Positions 58,047-64,000 of a stretch of 64,000 nucleotides of DNA are shown here, piece after piece. Both the position numbers and the translations under genes were made by a program. The stretch is taken from the NCBI GenBank assembly GCA_014843695.1, contig CM026387.1:77254106-77318105 (forward strand), in the 5' to 3' direction. The stretch is from Archivesica marissinica. Taxonomy: Eukaryota; Mollusca; Bivalvia; Venerida; Vesicomyidae. The first letter of the stretch is position 1; each line of letters begins with the position of its first letter. A model generated the notes under the pieces. The model ran no database searches. It was not told the DNA's origin and saw only the letters and a program-made list of their open reading frames with translations.

Positions 58047-60418
58047 TTTATGCTGATTTTGAAAGCATAATAGTCCCTCATTCAATAAAGGTAGGAAATA
58101 AATCCGAAATCAAAAGCATCCATAAAGCATGTGGATTTGGATATCAAGTTGTTCGCTATGATGGTAAAGCAGACAAACCAGTAATATACAGAGGTGAAGA
58201 AGCTGTAGAAATATTTCTTAGTGGTCTAGAATGTGAATTATCTACCATCAACAATAAGTTCAAATATCCAAAACCAATAATAATGTCAAGTGAAGATGAA
58301 CTCAATCACAATACTGCAACACAATGCTGGATATGTGATGGTATACTAGAAAAAGACACAGTAAAAGATCACTGTCATTTAACTGGCAAATACAGAGGTG
58401 CTGCACACAAGTCTTGCAATCTTAAACTGAAACTAAATCCACATAAAACTAAAATCCCTGTTGTATTCCATAATCTAAGAGGATATGACAGTCATCTTAT
58501 CATGCAAAAGATAGCTGAAGTAAAAGGTAACATTTCAGTTATTCCAAACAATGCAGAAAAATACATATCATTCAGCATTGGTCAGCTTAAATTCTTGGAC
58601 AGCTTCATGTTCATGGCTTCATCTTTAGACAAACTATCACAAGCAACACCTGTATTAACTAATATCAAAAAAGAATTTGGGAGCCAAACAGAGTTAGTGT
58701 CTAAAAAAGGTATATACCCCTATGAATACATGGATAGTTTTGAAAGATTTGATGAAACATCTCTACCTCCCATTGAAAAGTTCTATAGCAGCTTATCTGA
58801 TTCAAGTATCTCACTAAAAGATTATGAGCATGCTCAAAAAGTATGGAAAGAATTTGGTTGTAAGACATTAGGAGACTATCATGACTTGTATCTAAAAACG
58901 GATGTCCTTCTCTTGTCAGATGTGTTTCAGACATTTCGTAAAACATGTATGAATGCGTATAAGCTTGATCCACTACATTATTATACAGCTCCAGGGTTGT
59001 CTTGGGATGCTCTTTTAAAACATTCCAAAATAAACCTAGAGTTACTAACAGACCCTGATATGCATTTATTCATAGAAAGAGGAATGCGTGGTGGTATAAG
59101 TATGGTATCCAAAAGACATGCTAAAGCAAATAATCCTAATGTTACTGATTATGATTCTAACAAAGAAACCAATCACATCATGTATTATGATGCGAATAAT
59201 CTATATGGTCATGCAATGAGTCAACCTCTTCCGTATGGTAATTTCAAATGGGCAAAAGGAGGACGTATACCAAAAGGCAAGGGTCGGATATTTGAAGTTG
59301 ATTTAGAATATCCAGCACACTTACATGAATATCATAATGATTATCCTCTTGCACCAGAAAGATTGGCAGTAAAAAAAGAATGGTTATCTGAATATCAGAC
59401 AGACTTGATGGAAGGTGATATGATACATCAAAAACTCGTTCCGAATCTAATGAATAAGAAAAATTATATTGTGCATTACAAAATATTAAGGCTTTATAGG
59501 GATCTTGGTATGAAAATAACCAAAATACACCGTATTCTAGAGTTTGATCAGAAACCATGGATGGAATCATATATCAGATTAAACACAGACCTCCGTACAA
59601 AATCTAAAACAACGTTTGAGAAAGACTTCTATAAGTTAATGAACAACTCTGTATTTGGTAAAACAATGGAAAACATTCGTAAAAGGATTGACATAAAGAT
59701 TGTCAGGACTGACGGAACTGAAAATGAAAGGCTGCGTAAGATTATTGCTAAACCTAATTTCAATAGAAGAGTTAGGTTCTCTGATGATTTATCAGCGATT
59801 CATGTAAAAAAACTAAAACTAAAACTAAACAAACCAATCTATGTCGGAATGTGTGTATTAGATTTATCAAAGCATCTGATGTATGACTGGTATTATAATA
59901 CATTGAAAAAGAAGTATGGTAAGAACTGCACCATGCTGTATACTGATACAGATTCATTACTTGTTGACATTAAGACAGAAGATGTGTATGATGATATGTT
60001 AACAATGAAAGATGAATATGATCTATCTGATTATCCCATAGACCATCCATTACATGATACAACAAACAAAAAGGTTATAGGAAAAATGAAGGATGAATGT
60101 GCTGGTATTCCGATAGTAGAATACATAGGATTAAGACCAAAGTTGTATGCTATAATGAGAGCAGATGAACAAATCATTAAAAAAGCAAAAGGCATAAAAA
60201 AATATGTAGTACAAAAACATATAAACTTTGAAAACTACAAAGATGCATTATTCAATAAAAAGACATACACACATGAAATGAATATGCTACGTTCACAAAA
60301 ACATCAAATATATGGTCTAACAGTTACAAAGAAAACACTCTCACCATTAGACACAAAAAGATATATATCATCTGATGGAATCACAACATACGCGTTCGGG
60401 TATCAGCAGGAACAATAA
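58028..60418 (+). CDS. Protein-primed family B DNA polymerase with endonuclease VII-like insert
   Basis: 796 aa in one open frame. Exo I is YADFES (residues 8-13). An endonuclease VII-like HNH module (CWICDG, then DHCHLTGKYRGAAHKSCN) spans about 99-131. Exo II is FHNLRGYDSH (about 146-156) and Exo III is YLKTDVLLLSDVF (about 287-299). Palm motifs are YYDANNLYGHAM (A, about 385-396), LMNNSVFGKTMEN (B, about 537-550), YTDTDSLLVD (C, about 637-647) and the LRPKLYA (KxY) block (about 702-710). All catalytic Asp residues are kept. It replicates the element from a protein primer. The first Met shown lies after the frameshift that separates it from the zinc-finger region at 56760-58046; the natural protein would be one chain. 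It ends 38 bp inside the opposing integrase gene. Confidence 0.93.
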   Translation: MPVPYVIYADFESIIVPHSIKVGNKSEIKSIHKACGFGYQVVRYDGKADKPVIYRGEEAVEIFLSGLECELSTINNKFKYPKPIIMSSEDELNHNTATQCWICDGILEKDTVKDHCHLTGKYRGAAHKSCNLKLKLNPHKTKIPVVFHNLRGYDSHLIMQKIAEVKGNISVIPNNAEKYISFSIGQLKFLDSFMFMASSLDKLSQATPVLTNIKKEFGSQTELVSKKGIYPYEYMDSFERFDETSLPPIEKFYSSLSDSSISLKDYEHAQKVWKEFGCKTLGDYHDLYLKTDVLLLSDVFQTFRKTCMNAYKLDPLHYYTAPGLSWDALLKHSKINLELLTDPDMHLFIERGMRGGISMVSKRHAKANNPNVTDYDSNKETNHIMYYDANNLYGHAMSQPLPYGNFKWAKGGRIPKGKGRIFEVDLEYPAHLHEYHNDYPLAPERLAVKKEWLSEYQTDLMEGDMIHQKLVPNLMNKKNYIVHYKILRLYRDLGMKITKIHRILEFDQKPWMESYIRLNTDLRTKSKTTFEKDFYKLMNNSVFGKTMENIRKRIDIKIVRTDGTENERLRKIIAKPNFNRRVRFSDDLSAIHVKKLKLKLNKPIYVGMCVLDLSKHLMYDWYYNTLKKKYGKNCTMLYTDTDSLLVDIKTEDVYDDMLTMKDEYDLSDYPIDHPLHDTTNKKVIGKMKDECAGIPIVEYIGLRPKLYAIMRADEQIIKKAKGIKKYVVQKHINFENYKDALFNKKTYTHEMNMLRSQKHQIYGLTVTKKTLSPLDTKRYISSDGITTYAFGYQQEQ

Positions 60419-61268
60419 GTAATTCTTCTTTAACAAACCCTCTCTGTGGAGCTGGTGTTTTCAAATAATAAACTCTGATGCCTTGCGTTATAATATGATA
60501 ATTAATCTTATGAATATCCACACTCCATACTGGATCTGTAGCTCTGCGTTTACCACCTTCTTGTTCCCCTGGTTGATATAAATATCTCACACTGGCATTT
60601 GGACAAATAGCTGTGTCAACAGTTCTTGTTATAACAGGTGGGGGTTTTTTCGTCTCTGAATTTAGTACTGCAATTACACTAGGTAATCTCTTTACCCATT
60701 CTCTATTACGTTTGCTTGGATTTTCCATTTCCTTAGCATACTGATATCCAAACAGTCTTTCAGCCAGTGTCCTGTTGAATCTCTCCACGATAGCTTGGTC
60801 TCTGTGAATGTCTGTTCTTCCTCTTCTTATCTTAACTTTGTGCTTCTCCATCAACTGTGATACTGCACCCATAAACTCCCTCCCAGGATCTACTTGTAAT
60901 AGTTTCGGATATGCTAGTTTTCTCTTATATATTTTATCAAATGCCTGTGCAACTTCTTTACTGTCCTTGGAAGTTATCGGTTCTGCTTCTTTATACCTAC
61001 TTGCAATATCAACAACAGTTAAAGCATATTTATTGCGTCCATCATGTGGTAAAAATAATAAATCAGCTTGATGCACTTCATTCTTACCATAAACTTCAAA
61101 CCTTGGTCTAACTATTTTCTTTGGTGCAGGTAAGTATATCTGCCATACTGCTTGCTTCTTTAAAAACTCCAATGCTTGTTTATCACTGACCTTTGCTTCT
61201 TTTGCTAATTTTTTAACTGCAGACACACCTCTCCAGAATCCCTTTGGACTGTAATATATCTTTTCCAT
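60381..61268 (-). CDS. Retroviral-type DDE integrase of the Polinton-like element
   Basis: 295 aa when started at the ATG at 61268, chosen because it follows the A-rich leader and gives MEKIYYSPKGFW, the usual N-terminus of this family (an in-frame ATG at 61307 overlaps the next gene). The core has the catalytic triad: Asp69 in HQADLLFLP, Asp127 in LLQVDPGREF and Glu162 in QAIVERFNRTLAERL, with D-35-E spacing. The C-terminal part has VYYL and GFVKEELLIVP, an SH3-like DNA-binding fold in integrases. No chromodomain is seen, unlike many Polinton integrases. It inserts the element into host DNA. It is convergent with the polymerase. Confidence 0.92.
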   Translation of the reverse strand: MEKIYYSPKGFWRGVSAVKKLAKEAKVSDKQALEFLKKQAVWQIYLPAPKKIVRPRFEVYGKNEVHQADLLFLPHDGRNKYALTVVDIASRYKEAEPITSKDSKEVAQAFDKIYKRKLAYPKLLQVDPGREFMGAVSQLMEKHKVKIRRGRTDIHRDQAIVERFNRTLAERLFGYQYAKEMENPSKRNREWVKRLPSVIAVLNSETKKPPPVITRTVDTAICPNASVRYLYQPGEQEGGKRRATDPVWSVDIHKINYHIITQGIRVYYLKTPAPQRGFVKEELLIVPADTRTRML

Positions 61269-61281
61269 TTTTTTATTGTGA

Positions 61282-61686
61282 TTATAACATTTTATAAGCC
61301 ACAACACCAGTAGCTACCATACCTAAACCCACAAATAACAACTCTCTATTCTTCTGCTCTGGTGATGGTGTGTAAAAATCATTAAGTGTAGGTTCAGGTG
61401 ATGATGCAAGTCTCTTTCCAGTCAATGAATAATACTGACTCATAGCCTCATCAACATCATCAAAAGTTTGTTTTGCATGCAATTCCTTAGTCATCCTTGA
61501 ATTCAAATAATCTAACCGTTCAGCTCTTTTTTTACTCCATGCAGCTTGCGCAGCTTGAAGATCTTCAATAGCTTTATCATGTCGTTTCCTATCATCCTTA
61601 GACATATGTGAGAATAGATAATTAGATCCACTGAATGCCAATGCATTCACTAATGCACCACCTACCATGAATGCTATTGTTGCCAT
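61282..61686 (-). CDS. Conserved Polinton-associated protein with two hydrophobic ends
   Basis: 134 aa. N-terminal hydrophobic Gly/Ala-rich segment (MATIAFMVGGALVNALAFSG), a charged, probably helical middle (about 30-75), DEAMSQYYSLTGK, a PTLNDFYTPS block and a C-terminal membrane helix (LLFVGLGMVATGVVAYK). I recognise this layout as a recurrent uncharacterised protein next to integrases of such elements in invertebrates; no function is known to me. A virion membrane or minor capsid role is possible. It ends 13 bp before the integrase start. Confidence 0.72.
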   Translation of the reverse strand: MATIAFMVGGALVNALAFSGSNYLFSHMSKDDRKRHDKAIEDLQAAQAAWSKKRAERLDYLNSRMTKELHAKQTFDDVDEAMSQYYSLTGKRLASSPEPTLNDFYTPSPEQKNRELLFVGLGMVATGVVAYKML

Positions 61687-61709
61687 TTGTTTAGGGAGTA
61701 AAAAAAAAA

Positions 61710-61943
61710 TTACTTCATAATATCAGCAGGAATGATACCTTGCTTAACGAGTATATCACGTGTATACATTGCCAATAGAATATCAACTGTCAGCAACCCT
61801 ATATCACTCATATTAAAATCTACTTTAGGAGTTTGCATTTTAAGTATTTTCTTTGTAAGCTGTGAATAACCTATTGTAAGAATAGATTCAACACCTGCAT
61901 GATACGCTATGTTAACTATATGTTTACTATCGATGGTCGTCAT
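61710..61943 (-). CDS. Small Polinton-associated protein, unknown function
   Basis: 77 aa. Mixed hydrophobic stretches (VESILTIGYSQLTKKIL, then IGLLTVDILLAMYTRDILVK) suggest an amphipathic or membrane-associated helix. The start follows an A/T leader (ATTCATAAACAAAAATG). It lies between two genes of the same strand with gaps of 23 and 29 bp. No family name can be given. Confidence 0.62.
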   Translation of the reverse strand: MTTIDSKHIVNIAYHAGVESILTIGYSQLTKKILKMQTPKVDFNMSDIGLLTVDILLAMYTRDILVKQGIIPADIMK

Positions 61944-61972
61944 TTTTGTTTATGAATTAAAAAAAATAGATT

Positions 61973-62287
61973 TTAATTAAATTCAAAAGGATCTATTCTA
62001 TAGGAGGTAGGCTGTTCATCATCAGGTTTAGCATTTGGTTTGGTTCTCCACATAAATATGGTTGCAATAACAGCTAAAGCAGCACTACCAATTATGATTT
62101 TGTGCTGTGTTAATAGATTGGTGATGGTATGGATATCAACATGTTTATCAGATGTAACTTGATCATCAGATGTAACATCAGATGTATCATCAGATGTAAC
62201 TTGCATAAGGAGTTTCCTTGTTGCAGCTGCTTTTATACCTGCTGCTACACGTTTTGGGTTTTTAACTGGTTTCGTCGTCTCCTCCAT
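61973..62287 (-). CDS. Small membrane protein with basic N-terminus
   Basis: 104 aa. A basic block (KNPKRVAAGIKAAATRK, residues 8-24) precedes a low-complexity stretch of repeated TSDD units (about 31-47, also visible as a short DNA repeat at 62145-62205), then one membrane helix (IIGSAALAVIATIFMW, about 70-86) and a short polar tail. It could be a virion membrane protein with a DNA-contacting end; that is inference. Leader ACATTAACAAAAATGG. Confidence 0.65.
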   Translation of the reverse strand: MEETTKPVKNPKRVAAGIKAAATRKLLMQVTSDDTSDVTSDDQVTSDKHVDIHTITNLLTQHKIIIGSAALAVIATIFMWRTKPNAKPDDEQPTSYRIDPFEFN

Positions 62288-62309
62288 TTTTGTTAATGTC
62301 TATATTTTT

Positions 62310-62828
62310 TTAAAAATCAATATGCCTAACTGTGGTTAACATTGTAGTGAAGGGAGCTAAATACATACCATATTTATAATACAACTCACAACATGCACTT
62401 GTCAAAGCATGATTCACAAATGGATCCTCCTCTAAATCATTGATTAGTTTTGGTGGATCTATCACATTAAAATACTTAGATACCCCCATGACATAAAGAT
62501 TAATAAATGAGTTGCCTAGTGTTTTAGTCATACTTGCACCAAGACGTGCTTCATATCTACAGTAAAGTTTGTTAATAGTTTCTGCAGACATGTTATCCAT
62601 GTCTGTTAATTGGTATTGATGTCCTAGATATTGGGTGCTATTCCCTCCTGCAATTATAGCAGATAATCGTTCTCTTTTTACATCTGGTTCATCGTTTTGC
62701 AACAGTTCTTCAACCTCCATTTTTATTCTTTGTATATATTTTTTTATTTTCAAGAAATACACCACAAACACACATCCAAAAGTAATATTAACAACAGCTG
62801 CTGTTGCGTTTAATAAATCAAGTAGCAT
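62310..62828 (-). CDS. Conserved Polinton-associated protein, possible N-terminal membrane helix
   Basis: 172 aa from the ATG at 62828, or 136 aa from 62720. The longer form adds a membrane helix (VVNITFGCVFVVYFLKI) followed by basic residues. The shorter start (MEVEELLQ) has the better A-rich leader (AAAGAATAAAAATGG), so both may be used. The conserved-looking part has YCRYEARLGASMTKTLGNSF, DLEEDPFVNHALTSACCELY and YGMYLAPF, a pattern I recognise from Polinton-linked proteins of invertebrates without known function. Its 5' side faces the repeat block 62850-63540. Confidence 0.68.
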   Translation of the reverse strand: MLLDLLNATAAVVNITFGCVFVVYFLKIKKYIQRIKMEVEELLQNDEPDVKRERLSAIIAGGNSTQYLGHQYQLTDMDNMSAETINKLYCRYEARLGASMTKTLGNSFINLYVMGVSKYFNVIDPPKLINDLEEDPFVNHALTSACCELYYKYGMYLAPFTTMLTTVRHIDF

Positions 62829-62849
62829 TTTTAGTAGAAGAAATATAAT

Positions 62850-63540
62850 TAGCATTGCTCAGCATTACTCAAGCATTGCTCAGCATTGCTCAAGCATTAC
62901 TGAAATATAAACATGATTCTCATCAGGGATTTCAGTAATGTTGTTGTATTGCTCAGCATTACTCAGCATTGCTCAAGCATTACTCAGCATTGCTCAAGCA
63001 TTACTGAAATCCTTGATGAGCATCATATGATTTACTTAGTATTACTCAAGCATTGCTCAGCATTGCTCAAGCATTACTCAAGCATTGCTCAGCATTGCTC
63101 AAGCATTACTGAAATATAAACATGATTCTCATCAGGGATTTCAGTAATGTTGTTGTATTGCTCAGCATTACTCAGCATTGCTCAAGCATTACTCAGCATT
63201 GCTCAAGCATTACTGAAATCCTTGATGAGCATCATATGATTTACTTAGTATTACTCAAGCATTGCTCAGCATTGCTCAAGCATTACTCAAGCATTGCTCA
63301 GCATTGCTCAAGCATTACTGAAATATAAACATGATTCTCATCAGGGATTTCAGTAATGTTGTTGTATTGCTCAGCATTACTCAGCATTACTCAAGCATTG
63401 CTCAGCATTGCTCAAGCATTACTGAAATCCTTGATGAGCATCATATGATTTACTTAGTATTACTCAAGCATTGCTCAGCATTGCTCAAGCATTACTCAGT
63501 ATTACTCAAGCATTGCTCAAGCATTACTCAAGCAAAAAAA
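62850..63540. repeat. Nested repeat: 209-bp units made of 10-11 bp GCTCAGCATT/ACTCAAGCATT motifs
   Basis: Three units start near 62913, 63122 and 63331, each 209 bp and almost identical. Inside each, short alternating motifs (ATTGCTCAGC, ATTACTCAAGC) repeat many times. Each unit also has an inverted pair, CTCATCAGGGATTTCAGTAATG against CATTACTGAAATCCTTGATGAG, around a core of about 65 bp. Plus-strand open frames of 68 codons come from this repetition. It is the only sizeable non-coding gap in the element. Confidence 0.92.
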
Positions 63541-63549
63541 AAAAGATTC

Positions 63550-64000
63550 TCATATCAACCAATACCCAGTGGGTTGGTCTGTTCTTAGTATTAATTTTGC
63601 ATGTTTTGTCTTTGCTAGATTTTTCCTTACCACACTTCTTTCATCACACGGAATAACATCGTTTTCACGTAAACACATCTCATAACTGTCTCTATCTTTC
63701 ATATAAAACATACAAAGCCACTTTGTTTGGTCCCTCAAATCTTTTAACACAGAATTATATCTTTGTGTTAATACCCAGACAGACTGTTCTGCATGTCTAC
63801 CTGAGAAGGCAAGTTCAGACAGCATGTCTCGTTTTTTTGTAAGCTCCTTCGTTGCAGAGCAATCATCAATAATGTAGAGGGTAGGTGTACCGGCATATTG
63901 ATTAAAAAAAGCTCTCAATAGCTCCTGTAGCTTTTCAGTTCCATCAGAGGAAACAGGGTTCACGATTTTTATTTTTTTATCTCTTGGATGTTTCACATCA
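63550..64000 (-). CDS. A32/FtsK-HerA-like packaging ATPase, C-terminal part
   Basis: The frame is open to the window edge, so the start and the Walker A loop lie beyond 64000. The visible 149 residues have Walker B (TLYIIDDCSATKE), the segment FSGRHAEQSVWVLTQRYNSV, which carries the sensor Gln/Thr of the A32 family, then LRDQTKW and a C-terminal basic stretch. In Polintons, adintoviruses and large DNA viruses this ATPase drives DNA into the capsid. Its presence argues that the element once formed virions. The stop lies just beside the repeat block. Confidence 0.85.
   Translation of the reverse strand, partial: DVKHPRDKKIKIVNPVSSDGTEKLQELLRAFFNQYAGTPTLYIIDDCSATKELTKKRDMLSELAFSGRHAEQSVWVLTQRYNSVLKDLRDQTKWLCMFYMKDRDSYEMCLRENDVIPCDERSVVRKNLAKTKHAKLILRTDQPTGYWLI

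Larger units (their letters stand above)
55890..64000. mobile_element. Polinton/Maverick (adintovirus-like) element, left part
   Basis: The gene set is diagnostic of the Polinton/adintovirus group: protein-primed family B DNA polymerase, retroviral-type DDE integrase and an A32/FtsK-HerA packaging ATPase, with small membrane proteins between them. The order from the left is small protein (+), Cys/His protein (-), polymerase (+), integrase (-), four small proteins (-), ATPase (-). Genes are packed with gaps of about 13-30 bp except for one repeat block at 62850-63540. Base composition is more AT-rich and A-run-rich than the host flank. The right half, with the expected capsid, protease and second terminus, lies outside. 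Apart from one frameshift in the polymerase, the visible genes look intact, so the insertion is young. Confidence 0.88.

Noticed and set aside
57990..58050. Programmed ribosomal frameshift in the polymerase
   Set aside because: There is no canonical X XXY YYZ slippery heptamer in the proper frame and no obvious downstream stem. A simple indel or assembly error is more economical, though reads would be needed to decide.
56760..61307. Phage or bacterial origin of the polymerase/integrase block
   Set aside because: The gene combination, the SINE-rich host flank and the retroviral-type integrase fit a eukaryotic Polinton-like element.
62913..63588. Plus-strand frames of 68-85 codons inside the Polinton-like element
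   Set aside because: Identical products of the 209-bp repeat, with a low-complexity HCSSIT-type peptide and no leader like the real genes.

Overview
The window is nuclear DNA from an animal, most likely a mollusc (perhaps a bivalve). The reasons are low gene density, AT-rich spacers, splice sites, tRNA-derived SINEs, several LINE remnants, a Methuselah-like class B GPCR of the type expanded in lophotrochozoans, a nicotinic-receptor-like exon and a Polinton-like element. Nothing prokaryotic is seen. The species cannot be named from the sequence alone.

Layout. 1-2440: decayed gene with an XPG/FEN-like nuclease fold (candidate Academ-type transposon), left end outside the window. 2460-8820: LINE remnants, SINEs and a dispersed repeat. 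9181-13899: a complete but broken 4.7 kb DNA transposon with terminal inverted repeats of about 0.6 kb, carrying a second, different XPG-like gene. 13965-17300: SINEs and a TTAA-flanked MITE. 17368-19668: the one intact host gene, a 766-aa GPCR in a single exon. 19820-26000: SINEs, a split LINE, a 36-bp tandem repeat, a second MITE copy and a candidate exon. 26405-30470: two long minisatellites. 30575-30985: ion-channel exon (M1-M3). 31600-36720: SINE foldback, 81-bp repeat, and a LINE carrying a nested MITE with a clean TTAA duplication. 36838-39350: 31-bp minisatellite. 39633-40184: foldback. 41953-50880: satellite of about 194 copies of a 46-bp unit, with a 3.2 kb higher-order duplication. 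51553-51895: zinc-ribbon exon. 52145-55525: SINEs and short tandem arrays. 55890-64000: left part of a Polinton/Maverick (adintovirus-like) element.

The Polinton-like element is the most coherent system here. It begins at an 85-bp near-perfect palindrome. Rightward it encodes a small conserved-looking protein and a protein-primed type B DNA polymerase with an endonuclease VII-like HNH insert, split by one frameshift. Leftward it encodes a small Cys/His protein, a retroviral-type DDE integrase, four small proteins (two or three with membrane segments) and the C-terminal part of an A32/FtsK-HerA-like packaging ATPase that runs off the window. Polymerase plus integrase would give self-synthesis and insertion, and the ATPase suggests virion packaging. 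Capsid genes and the right terminus would lie beyond 64000. Intergenic gaps are mostly 13-30 bp and most start codons follow an A-rich leader, as in compact viral genomes.

Tandem repeats fill roughly 17-18 kb of the 64 kb. Most long open frames inside them are by-products of the repeats, not genes.
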